Shown here piece by piece: positions 1 through 9,339 of a stretch of DNA of 64,000 nucleotides (its first letter is position 1; each line of letters begins with the position of its first letter). The position numbers were made by a program, and so were the translations under genes. The notes under the pieces were generated by a model. It worked only from the letters and a program-made list of their open reading frames with translations, was not told the origin of the DNA and did not search any database. This stretch comes from Bifidobacterium olomucense (GTDB lineage Bacteria; Actinomycetota; Actinomycetes; Actinomycetales; Bifidobacteriaceae): the NCBI RefSeq assembly GCF_012932375.1, contig NZ_JAAIIG010000009.1, positions 50,877 through 114,876 on the forward strand, given 5' to 3'.

Positions 1-597
1 ATTACTGCAATTGATGGTGAGTCGGCGCCTGTGAACTTGGTAGTAGGGGAGCCGCTTGAGGTGACGCTGCCGAGCGACGGCTCTGCGCTGACCGCCTATG
101 GTTCGCTTGACGACTCCGGCCGCGCTGAGTTCGACGTGGCCGCGGCGCTGCCGCTCGCCCGTCCGGCCGTGCGTATCTGCACGGCCGGTGATGACGGCAA
201 GCTCACCTTCACCGGTCTGGCTTTCCACGGTGTGCCGTCCGGTCACGAGTTCAACTCGTTCGTGCTCGGCCTCTACAACGCGGCCGGTCCGGGCCAGCCG
301 CTCGATGATGATCTGCGCGAACGTGCTGCGGCCATCGACAGTCCGCTTGACGTGATGATTCTGGTCTCCCTGACCTGCACGATGTGTCCGGAAACCGTGC
401 TCGCCTCGCAGCGCATCGCCTCGCTCAACCCGAACGTGCGCGCCGAAGCCTACGATGTCTCGCATTTCCCCGAGCTCAAGGACCAGTACGGTGCGATGAG
501 CGTGCCCTGCATCGTGATCAACAAGTCCGACGGCAGCCAGACCGTCGAATTCGGCAAGAAGAGCATCCCGCAAATGCTTGATCTGCTGGGTGCGTAG
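1..597 (+). CDS. AhpF/thioredoxin-reductase-like flavoprotein, C-terminal thioredoxin-fold module (5' end outside window)
   Basis: The reading frame is open from base 1, so this is the 3' part of a longer gene; an internal GTG at 31 is not the true start. The visible ~198 residues resemble the tandem thioredoxin-fold module that passes electrons in AhpF-type alkyl hydroperoxide reductases. There is an inactive first fold, then a second fold with a redox CTMCPET motif (first Cys near visible codon 126), a cis-Pro-like SVPCIVIN segment and a terminal helix. In AhpF this module is N-terminal; here it is C-terminal, presumably after a pyridine-nucleotide/FAD reductase body lying to the left. Expected role: NAD(P)H-driven reduction of a peroxiredoxin in the cytosol. 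The family call is good; the partner is inferred. Confidence 0.75.
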   Translation: MTAIDGESAPVNLVVGEPLEVTLPSDGSALTAYGSLDDSGRAEFDVAAALPLARPAVRICTAGDDGKLTFTGLAFHGVPSGHEFNSFVLGLYNAAGPGQPLDDDLRERAAAIDSPLDVMILVSLTCTMCPETVLASQRIASLNPNVRAEAYDVSHFPELKDQYGAMSVPCIVINKSDGSQTVEFGKKSIPQMLDLLGA

Positions 598-625
598 GCG
601 CCACAGAGCTGAATAGCTAGCAGCA

Positions 626-663
626 AAGGCCGTCCGGTCCTCGTATGAGAGCCGGGCGGCCTT
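626..663 (+). terminator. hairpin after the AhpF-like gene
   Basis: A 10-bp stem, GGCCGTCCGG (628-637) with CCGGGCGGCC (652-661), closes a 14-nt loop 30 nt after the stop and contains one G-U pair. Flanking AA/TT extends it. There is no long U-tract, so termination strength is uncertain. It also lies downstream of the convergent GH2 gene and may serve both. Confidence 0.55.
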
Positions 664-712
664 GACATGTGCCAAGCTAGGATCGGAATGAGTAATCTAC
701 GCTAATGTGGTG

Positions 713-3700
713 TCACCTCGCTTCCTCGGACGTAGCTTCGCTGCGCGGGGCCGGGATGCGAGCATCGCCGCGAACCTCGGTGATGGCCACGCACTTGCCT
801 GCAGCGGACGTGAACGTGATCTTGATACGAGACGTGCGCACCATGTCGAAGGAGTAGGTGGTTTCGTCACCGTTCGAGCTCATCGAGGAGCCGGGCTTAT
901 CGCCGACCGTGGCATACACCCAAGCGGCATCGTTGGTCTGCTCAACCGGGTTGGAGGTCGCGGTCAGATGGCGTACCGGCTGCCAAGAGCCATCGGCGGC
1001 CAAGTAGTCCACCTCCACGGATTCGGGCAGCGCCACATCCTCACCATCCAAGCAGTAGTAGATGGTGAAGGAGTTGAGCATGAACGGTTCCTCCTCGCCA
1101 TAGCCGAAGCGGTACTCCAGCCAAGCGGTGTTGGACGGGTCGCCGAACGTGGACCAACGGTTCTTGAGGTTGTAGCCGACGCGCGGCGTGTAGGACACAA
1201 TGCCGTCCATCAGCAGCGAAGCATCCTCTTGAGCCTTCGGATCCGGGTTCGTGTAGGAGGCGCGCACCTGCGGATACACGTCGTTGCGGTAGGAGAACAG
1301 ATCGCGGTTCTGCACGTAGTCATCGGTTACGCGCACATGAGCCACAGCCTGCTGTTCCAAACCTTCCACATCACCCAGCACGGTGAATTCACCGGCGTGA
1401 CTATACAGCGAAGCCTCAGGCTTGGCCCATGTCACCGCACGCTGTTCCTTGGCACCATCAGACCAGTGGACGGTTACCTCGGGAGCAGTCTCGCCCACGA
1501 GCGGCTCGATGCCGGTAATGGTGTCCAACGCCACGGACTGCACCTCACTCACTTCAACAACCTGCACCTTGACGCTCACATCCAGGTCGAAGCGAGTCAC
1601 TGTACCGGCAACGCTCACTTCGCCAGCGTGACCGTAGGCGGCAGCCGGCACGGTTTCCCATGCGACCGGCAGCGGCGCGGCAACGCCGTGATCGAAGTTG
1701 ACGATGACGGTGGCCGGCAATGCGGGCGCAGTGCCCGCCATTGTACGTACGGCAGGAACCTGAACGTCGGCCGGCTGCTTCGGCTCAGTACCCTCGGCAA
1801 CCGTCACGATGGCCGGCGTACTGGTCTTGGAGACCCCACCATACGTAACGGTGGCAGTGATGTTCGCCGTGCCGGACAGGCGACCGGTGACGATGCCGCT
1901 GCAGTCCACGCCGGCCACGGATTCGTCGCTGGAAGCAAACGTGATTGCGGCTTCGCTGCCCTCGCCCAGCTCGATGGCTGCACCGGTCTCATCGGTGGCG
2001 GACACCGCAAGATCGGTGGTTTCATCCTCGGCCAACGTGAAGGTAGGTGGCACCAAGGTGACTTCGGCAACCGGAGCCGGCGGCACATCCAAATCAAGCG
2101 CGTACGCGGCATGCTGTTCGCCGTCCTCAGAGGTGACGCGAATCACGTAGGAGCCGTACGGATAGTTGAGCGGCGGCACCACGTATGCCACGGCATTGTC
2201 GGCGGCCTCGACACTGATTGCCGGGGCGCCAGCAGTGTAGGCGCGGTGCAGCACAGTGCGATGCTGATCGTCGAACTCGACCGGCTTGCCGTCCACGGTC
2301 ACGGACACCAGGTCGGTGGTGTCGTGAGCGGTGGTCTCGCCGTCGGTCAGGCGAACGTTCACGGTAGTCGGCAGATTGTAGCCTGCAACGGTGCCGTTCA
2401 ATACCACCACTGTGCCGGCCTTGTTCCAATCGACCTCGGCGGCATCCCAAGCCACTGGTACATCGACGGCACTGCCATCGTCAAAGACGACCAGAGCCTT
2501 GGCGGGCAGGGTTGGTGCGGCACCGGCCGGGGCGGCCAGTGAAGCCGGGCGGGCGGCGACCGGGTGCGTCACCGTTACCGTTGCGTTGACCGGCAGTCCT
2601 GCGGCTTCGCCAGTCAGCGTGAACGACTGTGCGCCAGACTTGGTTGCAGCGGCTTGCACATCGATGGCCAGAGAGGAATCCTGCCAAGTCACGGCAGTCT
2701 CGGCCGTGGTGTTATCAGCCTTGAGTACGGTGACGGTCTGCGGCAGCACCGGGGTTTCTCCTGCACGGACACGGACAGCCACGCCGCGGGCTTCCAACGC
2801 GTCGGCGTCGGCGGTCAGACCCTCGGTGATGAACACGTTCACCGTGTCGGACTTCAGTCCCTTGGCGGTGGCGGTCACACGGATTGGCTTGCCGGAGCCG
2901 TCGGAAGTTACGATGGCGAGCACCTTGCCGGAGTAGGCGGAATGCACTGGGGACTGCAGCGGTTCGGTGTTGGCCTGGTAGCCGTTGTCGGTGCCGAGCA
3001 GGGTGCCGTTCTCCACGTGGAAGGTGATCTCGTTGTTGGCGCGCGGCACGATCACACCGGCGTCATCGATCACATCGGCTTCGATGAAGCTCAGGTCGTG
3101 GCCGTCGCCGTCGATGACGTGGCGGTCCGGGATGAGCTTGATGCCGGCCGGTGCGCCGGCGGTGGTGATGGAGTCGCGGGCCACGATTTGACCGGCCTTG
3201 TTATAGGCCACAACCTCAACCGTACCCGGCTCGAACGGTACCTCCCACTGCAGGGTGAGCTGCTTGGGCTCGTTGCCGTTCTTCTGATAGCGGTATTCGA
3301 ACGGCTTGTCCGCATACTTGTTGCTCAGATGGAAGGTGGCCTGATGCGATTCGAACTCACGCTTGCCCAGGGATTTGCCGTTGAGGAACAGTTCGGCGGA
3401 AGCGGCATTGGTGTACGCCCACACCGCCACGGATTCACCCTGCTCCCAGTTCCAGTGTGGCAACAGGTGCACGACCGGAGCATCATCCGGGTCGGTCCAC
3501 AACGCCTTGTACAGCCACCACGGGTTCTTCGGGAAGCCGGCCGTATCCACCATGCCGTAGTAGGAGCGCAACGGAGCCAGCACCGTGCCGTCGGATTCCG
3601 GCATATCCGGCTTGTTCCAGTAGAAGTTGGAGATGTACGGAGCGGGTTCGCCGATGTAGTCGAAGCCGGTCCAGGCGAATTCGCCCACGTTGAACTCAAG

Positions 3701-5416
3701 GTTCACGAGGCGGTCGAACGCGATGTCGAGCGGGTAGCCGCGGTTGGTGGTCACGTTGTAGTCGGAGATTTCGTAGGTGTCTTCCTTCCACGGCTGGCGG
3801 CCTTTGGCGAACGGGTAGTCGCGGCCGCGCAGCTGCCATTCGTCGGTGAGGATCGTCGGGTGCACGTAGAAGCCGCGGCATGGCGTGCAGTTGCCGGATT
3901 CGGAGTTCAGAATCACATCGTTCGGATGCTTCTCATGCACCTGCTCCATTTGGCCGCGGTTGATGTAGGAGTAGCCGCGCACATCCATCTGTTCGTGGAT
4001 CTTGTTGCCGATGCCGTCGATGCCCTTGGACAGGTACGAGGCGTCATTCACAGAGTTCGGACGGGTCGGGTCCAGCAGATGGCAGCGCCGGGTCAGGTCG
4101 GCGGCGATCGGAATCTCGCTCTCCTGCCAGGCCACCTCGTTGCCCATGCCCCACATGAACACGGCCGGCTCGTTGCGGTCGCGAAGAATCATGGCGGCCA
4201 AGTCTTCCGGATAATCCTGGGCGAAGTAGTTGGAGTAGTCGTTGCGGTTCTTCGGAGCGGTCCACATGTCGGTAAGCTCTTCGAGCAGCAGGAAGCCCAT
4301 GCGGCTGCACTCCTCGGCCCACACCTTGGAACATGGGTTGTGCGAGGTGCGGATGGCGTTCACGCCGGCATCCTGCAGAATCTCGAGCTGGCGAACCACG
4401 GCGCGGCGGTAGGTGGCGGCGCCCAGGGAGCCGAGGTCGTGGTGCATGCACATGCCAAGAGCACGCATATTCACACCGTTAAGAAACAGGCCGCGCTGCG
4501 GGTCAAGGATGATCCAGCGCAGGCCGAACTTGGTTTCGGTGGTATCCACGGCGTTGCCGTTGACGTCGAGCACGGTGCTGCGCAACGTGTATTGGTACGG
4601 GTCGGCGGTGCTCCACAGGTGTGGATCGGTGACAGAGAGCGTGGTGGAGAAACGGTTCGGCGCTTCTGCGGCATCGTAGGCGGCGGCCGCCTTGGTGGTG
4701 TCCGGGGTGTTGGCTGGGACGGTGACTGCGGCATCGTCGGTGGCGACCACAGTGCCGTTGGCGTCGAGGATTTCGTGACGCAAGGTGACTGCGGCATCGG
4801 CTGGGGTGCTGTTGGCCACAATGGTGGAGACGGCAACGGTGGCATGGCCTTCCTTGACGTCCTCCTCAAGCGTCGGGGTGGTGATTTGGGTGCCGAAGCG
4901 GGTCACGTGTACCGGGTTGGTGACGGTCAGTGTTACGTCGCGGTACAGGCCGGCGCCGGCATACCAGCGGGAACTCGGCTCCTCGTTGTTGGTGCGCACG
5001 GTGAGCACGTTGACCTCGCCGGGCTTGATCTTGCCAGTCAGGTCAACCGCGAAGTTGGTGTAGCCGTAGTGATGCTCGGCGAGCTTCTCGCCATTGAGCC
5101 AGATTTCGGCGCGGTCCATGGCGCCGTCGAAGTCCAGGGTCACGTACTTGCCGGCGAGCTCGGCCGGAGCGGTGAACGTCTTGCGGTACCAGCCCTCGCC
5201 CACCTTCAGATAGCCCACGGTGGCGCGTGCGTTGCGGGAGAACTTGCCTTCCACGCCGTAATCATGGGGCAGATTGACCTTGCGCCAGTCGGAGTCGTCG
5301 AATTCTGGGCGTTCGGCGCCGTTTGGTGTGCCGCGGAAGAACCGCCAGCCCGAGTTGAAGTTGTTGGAGCGTCCGGTGAGCACCTCTTCGGCTGCCGGGC
5401 GATTGCTTGTTGTCAT
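713..5416 (-). CDS. large GH2 beta-galactosidase with Ig-like and discoidin-like C-terminal domains, no signal peptide
   Basis: Hydrolyses terminal beta-galactosides by a retaining mechanism. The N-terminal ~620 residues are a complete GH2 core (sugar-binding, Ig-like and TIM-barrel domains). The acid/base Glu is in GMGNEVAW (about residue 428) and the nucleophile Glu in VGEFAWTGFDY (about 580). A DUF4982-like domain (~645-740) and an Ig/invasin-like domain (~750-850) follow. Next come Big_4-like modules around 880-1030, a Big_2-like module (~1120-1205), two more Big_4-like modules (~1217-1367) and an F5/8-type discoidin-like domain (~1370-1555). At about 1567 residues it is roughly 1.5 times a plain LacZ. 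Two adjacent ATGs exist (5419 and 5416); GGAGG at 5424-5428 sits 7 nt from the second, which I use. No signal peptide, transmembrane anchor or sorting motif is visible, which is odd for these C-terminal modules. It is divergent from the symporter gene and shares its operator region. Confidence 0.93.
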   Translation of the reverse strand: MTTSNRPAAEEVLTGRSNNFNSGWRFFRGTPNGAERPEFDDSDWRKVNLPHDYGVEGKFSRNARATVGYLKVGEGWYRKTFTAPAELAGKYVTLDFDGAMDRAEIWLNGEKLAEHHYGYTNFAVDLTGKIKPGEVNVLTVRTNNEEPSSRWYAGAGLYRDVTLTVTNPVHVTRFGTQITTPTLEEDVKEGHATVAVSTIVANSTPADAAVTLRHEILDANGTVVATDDAAVTVPANTPDTTKAAAAYDAAEAPNRFSTTLSVTDPHLWSTADPYQYTLRSTVLDVNGNAVDTTETKFGLRWIILDPQRGLFLNGVNMRALGMCMHHDLGSLGAATYRRAVVRQLEILQDAGVNAIRTSHNPCSKVWAEECSRMGFLLLEELTDMWTAPKNRNDYSNYFAQDYPEDLAAMILRDRNEPAVFMWGMGNEVAWQESEIPIAADLTRRCHLLDPTRPNSVNDASYLSKGIDGIGNKIHEQMDVRGYSYINRGQMEQVHEKHPNDVILNSESGNCTPCRGFYVHPTILTDEWQLRGRDYPFAKGRQPWKEDTYEISDYNVTTNRGYPLDIAFDRLVNLEFNVGEFAWTGFDYIGEPAPYISNFYWNKPDMPESDGTVLAPLRSYYGMVDTAGFPKNPWWLYKALWTDPDDAPVVHLLPHWNWEQGESVAVWAYTNAASAELFLNGKSLGKREFESHQATFHLSNKYADKPFEYRYQKNGNEPKQLTLQWEVPFEPGTVEVVAYNKAGQIVARDSITTAGAPAGIKLIPDRHVIDGDGHDLSFIEADVIDDAGVIVPRANNEITFHVENGTLLGTDNGYQANTEPLQSPVHSAYSGKVLAIVTSDGSGKPIRVTATAKGLKSDTVNVFITEGLTADADALEARGVAVRVRAGETPVLPQTVTVLKADNTTAETAVTWQDSSLAIDVQAAATKSGAQSFTLTGEAAGLPVNATVTVTHPVAARPASLAAPAGAAPTLPAKALVVFDDGSAVDVPVAWDAAEVDWNKAGTVVVLNGTVAGYNLPTTVNVRLTDGETTAHDTTDLVSVTVDGKPVEFDDQHRTVLHRAYTAGAPAISVEAADNAVAYVVPPLNYPYGSYVIRVTSEDGEQHAAYALDLDVPPAPVAEVTLVPPTFTLAEDETTDLAVSATDETGAAIELGEGSEAAITFASSDESVAGVDCSGIVTGRLSGTANITATVTYGGVSKTSTPAIVTVAEGTEPKQPADVQVPAVRTMAGTAPALPATVIVNFDHGVAAPLPVAWETVPAAAYGHAGEVSVAGTVTRFDLDVSVKVQVVEVSEVQSVALDTITGIEPLVGETAPEVTVHWSDGAKEQRAVTWAKPEASLYSHAGEFTVLGDVEGLEQQAVAHVRVTDDYVQNRDLFSYRNDVYPQVRASYTNPDPKAQEDASLLMDGIVSYTPRVGYNLKNRWSTFGDPSNTAWLEYRFGYGEEEPFMLNSFTIYYCLDGEDVALPESVEVDYLAADGSWQPVRHLTATSNPVEQTNDAAWVYATVGDKPGSSMSSNGDETTYSFDMVRTSRIKITFTSAAGKCVAITEVRGDARIPAPRSEATSEEAR

Positions 5417-5568
5417 CATAAGACCTCCATGCCTTGGATGATGTGGTGAGTGGTTTCTTGGCTCCTGCGTCGGGGCTGATCAATCGAAACGTGTGACTCT
5501 GGCTTCTTCAGTGATGATGTTCAATGAGGAGTCCAGGGGAGTTCGTCTTTGACGAAACACATCATAAC

Positions 5569-5584
5569 ATCTCAACGATAAGAT
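5569..5584. promoter_or_regulatory. LacI-family operator, site A
   Basis: ATCTCAACGATAAGAT is a near-palindrome centred on CG, the usual LacI-family layout. The same 11-base left part (ATCTCAACGAT) recurs upstream of symporter 2 and of the lacI gene. It lies in the GH2/symporter divergent region. Confidence 0.7.
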
Positions 5585-5637
5585 TGTGAACAAATAACGG
5601 TTTTGACGGGATTCAAAACGCCGTATATGGTGCATAA

Positions 5638-5653
5638 ATCTTAACGATGATAG
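5638..5653. promoter_or_regulatory. LacI-family operator, site B (weaker)
   Basis: ATCTTAACGATGATAG keeps the left half of the operator but has an imperfect right half. It is 69 bp from site A, almost the same spacing as the operator pair before symporter 2 (67 bp), which suggests a looping pair. Confidence 0.5.
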
Positions 5654-5774
5654 AGTTTGAGGCAGCACAACCAAGCGGCGTGTCGCGATGGCGCGAATAC
5701 GCCGAGGCAATCTTGAGATCGTACCGACCGGAGACACGGTGCCGTGTTCGGCCGTTTGAGGAAGGAGCGTGACG

Positions 5775-7376
5775 ATGCCACGAGCGAACAACGGCAACAA
5801 TCGTATTCATTGTGCCACTACGGCATCTGAAGCGGTGGATGCCGCCTTGTCATGGAAGTCCAAACTCGGTTACGCCACATTCTCGCTGTCGTATGTGATG
5901 CAGACGATGATCGTGACCTGGCAGATGTTCTATTTCACCACGTTCCTCAACGTATCGATGGCCGTCACCGCAGTGCTCATCGCCACAGGCAAGATCGTCG
6001 CCTCGGTGATCGGCCCGGTGTGGGGCTACATCTCCGACCGCATGTACCACAATGCGCTCGGCCGCCGCTTCGGCCGCCGTCGCTCGATTCTGATCTTCGC
6101 CATCCCCGCGAACTTCGTGTTCTATCTGCTGTTGTGGATCCCCAACCTGCCGATAGCCGTCTACTTCTTCGCCAATCTGCTGTACTGGGCGTTCTTCGCC
6201 GGTATCACCACCGTGCAGTACGGCTTGCCCAGCGAAATGACCGAGAACCCAAGCCAGCGCGCGCAGCTCGTAGGCGTCAATCAGATCGCCGGTGCCATCG
6301 GCGGCACCTTCCTCTCGGTGCTCAACGTGTACCTGTTCACTATCTGGGGCAAGGACAACTGGGAATCGTACTTCAACATGGCGTTGCTGTACGGCATCAT
6401 CGGCACCGCAGTGCTGGTGCTGGGCTTCCTATCGATTCAGGAGCGTCCGTTTGATGAATCCACCAACGTGGCTTCCGCCGACGGGGCTGCCGGCGATGGC
6501 GGCGAGACACACATCGGTGTCGGCAAGCGGTTGGTTTCGGTGGTGTGGAACTTCCTTTCGGTGCTGAAGGTCAAGGAATTCCGCAACTATCTTGGTTTGT
6601 ACCTGTCGGAGGAGATGTTCCGTACGGTGCGCGGCACGCTGAATACCTACTTCGTGATTTTCGTGCTGCTGCTCGATCCACAGACCGTTTCGCTCGCCAC
6701 AGGCGTCAACCTGCTGTTCGGCATCGCGTGCGTCGGTTTCTTCATCTGGATTACCGCGAGAATCGGCGGTCCGCGCGCCTACCGACTGGGTGGCATCGAA
6801 GTGATTTTCGTATTCTTGGCCATGTTTATGCTGGCGATGGTTGCAAGTCACATCCCAGCCGGCACACGCGCGGTGCTCTACATCGGCCTTGGCCTGTTCA
6901 TGAACTTCGGCATCACCGGCGTGGTGAACGCTACGCAGTACACGTATACGTTCATCCCGGATGTGGATGAGATCATCACCTCGAAACGTCGAGAAGGGCA
7001 ATATGCCGCCATTAATTCGACCATCGACGACATCTTCTCCTCCGCGGAAACGATTGTGATTGGCCTGGTCTTGGAGGCGACTGGATTTGTGGAAGGCGCG
7101 CAATCACAGCCTCCGCAGACGGTGTTCGCGCTGGCGTGCTTGTTCTCGTTCGTGCCGATTGTGATCTGCCTTGTCGGCATTGTCTTTACATACCGATTGA
7201 AGCTCAACCGCGAGAATCATGAGCTGCTGCTCGATGAAATCGATCGATTACGCGCCGGTGGGTCGATGGATGATGTGACGCCGGAGACGCGCGCGTTAGT
7301 CGAAAGTCTGACTGGTATGCCCTATGAGCAATGCTGGGGCCATAACAACGTGATCAATGTAACGCATAAAGGCTGA
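5775..7376 (+). CDS. GPH-family (LacS/MelB-type) sugar:cation symporter 1
   Basis: Membrane carrier of about 533 residues with 12 predicted helices. GPH hallmarks include WGYISDRMYHNALGRRFGRR after the second helix and the conserved VPDVDE segment late in the protein. It most likely imports lactose or another beta-galactoside with a cation. It lacks the C-terminal EIIA domain of streptococcal LacS; instead it ends in a hydrophilic tail shared with symporter 2 (RLRAGGSMDDVTPETR, then GMPYEQCWGHNNVINV). The start is ATG 5775, 7 nt after AAGGAG; an in-frame GTG at 5769 is too close to the ribosome site. It is transcribed away from the GH2 gene, and a strong terminator follows at 7412. Substrate is inferred from the neighbours. 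Confidence 0.9.
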   Translation: MPRANNGNNRIHCATTASEAVDAALSWKSKLGYATFSLSYVMQTMIVTWQMFYFTTFLNVSMAVTAVLIATGKIVASVIGPVWGYISDRMYHNALGRRFGRRRSILIFAIPANFVFYLLLWIPNLPIAVYFFANLLYWAFFAGITTVQYGLPSEMTENPSQRAQLVGVNQIAGAIGGTFLSVLNVYLFTIWGKDNWESYFNMALLYGIIGTAVLVLGFLSIQERPFDESTNVASADGAAGDGGETHIGVGKRLVSVVWNFLSVLKVKEFRNYLGLYLSEEMFRTVRGTLNTYFVIFVLLLDPQTVSLATGVNLLFGIACVGFFIWITARIGGPRAYRLGGIEVIFVFLAMFMLAMVASHIPAGTRAVLYIGLGLFMNFGITGVVNATQYTYTFIPDVDEIITSKRREGQYAAINSTIDDIFSSAETIVIGLVLEATGFVEGAQSQPPQTVFALACLFSFVPIVICLVGIVFTYRLKLNRENHELLLDEIDRLRAGGSMDDVTPETRALVESLTGMPYEQCWGHNNVINVTHKG

Positions 7377-7411
7377 GCGTTGAGCACTGTGCATGCGCAC
7401 GTTTCGTCTAG

Positions 7412-7439
7412 CTCCCCTTCGCCGTGGGGGAGTTTTTTT
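7412..7439 (+). terminator. Rho-independent terminator of symporter 1
   Basis: CTCCCC (7412-7417) pairs with GGGGAG (7427-7432) and is followed directly by seven T residues (7433-7439). A classical terminator 35 nt after the stop, it separates symporter 1 from symporter 2. Confidence 0.88.
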
Positions 7440-7501
7440 ATTGTGCTGCTGATGTATTCGCAGGTATGTTGCCAGTTGCGACACGCCATAATCGCAAAAT
7501 A

Positions 7502-7517
7502 ATCTCATCGATAAGAT
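7502..7517. promoter_or_regulatory. LacI-family operator, site C (best palindrome)
   Basis: ATCTCATCGATAAGAT is the most symmetric of the five copies; its reverse complement differs at only two outer positions. It lies upstream of symporter 2. Confidence 0.72.
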
Positions 7518-7568
7518 TTGTGATATGGTTTGTTTTGCAAACATCAAGAAATGAAATCGAGCTTCAAA

Positions 7569-7584
7569 ATCTCAACGATAAGGT
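7569..7584. promoter_or_regulatory. LacI-family operator, site D
   Basis: ATCTCAACGATAAGGT matches site A at all but one position and lies 67 bp downstream of site C, likely close to the symporter 2 promoter. Confidence 0.68.
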
Positions 7585-7706
7585 TTTTTGAAGTAGATGA
7601 GCCGGGAATGGACGGCGAAGTCCCCCACCCGGGAAGCAGCTCCGTATGAATGGCCCTGCGCCGTGCCTCATCGCATCGATTTCTATTGGAGAATAGGAGA
7701 AATCCA

Positions 7707-9266
7707 ATGTCCAACTCGGCATCACCTGCAGTGGGCCGCAAGCTGTCGTGGGTGACGAAGCTCACTTACGCCCTGCTGCCGCTGTCGTTCACCATGACCA
7801 CGATGGTCATGACCTGGCAGATGATCTACTACACTCAGCCGCTCGCCATCTCCATCGGTATCGTCACTACGATGCTCGCGGTTGGCAAGGCCATCGGCGG
7901 TTTCATCACCCCGGTCTGGGGCTACATCTCCGACCGTATGTACTCCACCGCCTTCGGCCGCAAGGTTGGCCGTCGTAAGGGCACGCTGCTCATCGCCGCG
8001 CCGCTGAACCTCATCTTCTATGTGCTGTTGTGGGTTCCGAACATGCCGGTGTGGTTCTACCTGCTCATCAACATCATCTACTACGGCGTGTACCCGGGCA
8101 TCAACACCGTGGTCTACTCCTTGCCTTCCGAGATGACCGATGATTCCAAGGATCGCGCCCAGCTCGTGGCCGTCCAGCAGATCGGTGGCGGCGTCGGCGG
8201 CTTCGCGCTCTCCATGTTCAACGCCTACCTGTTCAAGATCTGGGGTGCTGACAGCTGGGAGCCGTACTTCAAGATCGCTATGATCTACGCCGTGCTCGGC
8301 ACCGTGCTGCTCGTGATTGGCGCGCTGTGCATCAAGGAACGTCCGTACGACGAGACCACTGATATCTCCTCCGCCGATAAGGGTGCTGCTGAGAAGGTCG
8401 GTTTCTTCGGTCGTCTGGTCTCCGTGTTCTGGAACTTCCTCTCAGTGCTGCGCATCAAGACCTTCCGCAACTACCTGGGCATCTTCCTTTCCCAGATGAC
8501 CTTCCGTACCGTCCGCGGCCAGATCAACGCCTACTTCATTATGTTCGTGCTGCTGCTGACCCCGGCTGAGGTTTCCCTGTCCACCGGCTTCAGCTTCCTG
8601 TTTGGCATGGTCTGCGTGGTCATCTGGGCCACCTTGATCACCAAGCTCGGCGGCATGCGCGCCTACCGTCTCGGCTCCTGGTTCACCATCGTTCTGTTCG
8701 TCGGCATCTTCATCCTGGGTCTGACCCACGGTTCCATGCCGAAGGCCACTGTCACGCTGGTCTTCACCATCCTGATCACCCTGTTCACCTTGGGCAACTC
8801 CGGTATCGTGAACGCACAGACCTACGTGCAGTCCTTCGTGCCGGACGTTGATGAGCTCGTCACCGGCAAGCGCCGTGAAGGCCAGTACGCCGGCATCCAG
8901 TCCACGCTCGAGGTCATCGTCAACACCGTGGTCACCATCCTCGTGGGTGTGATCCTGCAGGCTGTCGGTTTCCAGTCGGGTGCCGATGTCACGACTCAGT
9001 CTCCGCTCGTGGTTAACGTGCTGCTTTACATGTACTGCGGCACGGTGGTTGTGCTCGCCTTCGTCGGCATCCTGCTGACCTACCGCATGCACTTGAACGA
9101 GAAGACCCACGACATTCTCGTGGCCGAGTCCGCTCGTCTGCGCAACGGTGGCTCCATGGACGACGTTACCGAAGAGACCCGTAAGGTTGTCGAGGATCTT
9201 GCCGGTATGCCGTACGAGAAGTGCTGGGGCCACAACAACGTGATCAACGTCTCCAACAAGGCCTGA
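7707..9266 (+). CDS. GPH-family (LacS/MelB-type) sugar:cation symporter 2
   Basis: A 519-residue paralogue of symporter 1 with the same 12-helix plan. It shares WGYISDRMYSTAFGRKVGRR, YSLPSEMTDD, FVPDVDELVTGKRREGQY and the C-terminal RLRNGGSMDDVTEETR and GMPYEKCWGHNNVINV segments. The start is ATG 7707, 7 nt after AGGAG; an upstream in-frame ATG (7650) lacks a ribosome site and adds a non-membrane basic stretch. Codon use appears more strongly biased than in copy 1 (many TCC, GGC, CTG, AAG), consistent with the more highly expressed copy. It is followed by two hairpins and lacI. Expected role: uptake of lactose or a galactosyl oligosaccharide; whether the two copies differ in substrate cannot be read from sequence. 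Confidence 0.9.
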   Translation: MSNSASPAVGRKLSWVTKLTYALLPLSFTMTTMVMTWQMIYYTQPLAISIGIVTTMLAVGKAIGGFITPVWGYISDRMYSTAFGRKVGRRKGTLLIAAPLNLIFYVLLWVPNMPVWFYLLINIIYYGVYPGINTVVYSLPSEMTDDSKDRAQLVAVQQIGGGVGGFALSMFNAYLFKIWGADSWEPYFKIAMIYAVLGTVLLVIGALCIKERPYDETTDISSADKGAAEKVGFFGRLVSVFWNFLSVLRIKTFRNYLGIFLSQMTFRTVRGQINAYFIMFVLLLTPAEVSLSTGFSFLFGMVCVVIWATLITKLGGMRAYRLGSWFTIVLFVGIFILGLTHGSMPKATVTLVFTILITLFTLGNSGIVNAQTYVQSFVPDVDELVTGKRREGQYAGIQSTLEVIVNTVVTILVGVILQAVGFQSGADVTTQSPLVVNVLLYMYCGTVVVLAFVGILLTYRMHLNEKTHDILVAESARLRNGGSMDDVTEETRKVVEDLAGMPYEKCWGHNNVINVSNKA

Positions 9267-9339
9267 TCCGCTCGCTACACTCTTCAGCAATTCTTTCCAA
9301 TAGCCAACCTCGGAACTTCTCCGAAATTGCTGAACGCCC

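Larger units (their letters stand above)
5417..5774. promoter_or_regulatory. divergent control region between the GH2 gene and symporter 1
   Basis: This 358-bp AT-richer stretch has no credible ORF. It contains the GH2 ribosome site (GGAGG at 5424-5428), two LacI-type operator-like sites (5569-5584 and 5638-5653) and the symporter ribosome site AAGGAG (5762-5767). Promoters for both directions must lie here; I did not fix -35/-10 boxes. Confidence 0.6.
7440..7706 (+). promoter_or_regulatory. promoter/leader region of symporter 2
   Basis: Between the symporter 1 terminator and the symporter 2 start there is an AT-rich segment (about 7480-7600) holding two operator-like sites. A ~100-nt leader follows, ending with AGGAG (7695-7699). 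No ORF is convincing. The terminator plus its own operators imply that symporter 2 has its own promoter. Confidence 0.6.

Noticed and set aside
2564..5449. 961-codon open frame antisense to the GH2 gene
   Set aside because: A shadow of high-GC codon bias: no ribosome site, low-complexity His/Gly/Val composition, and the opposite strand encodes a complete GH2 enzyme.
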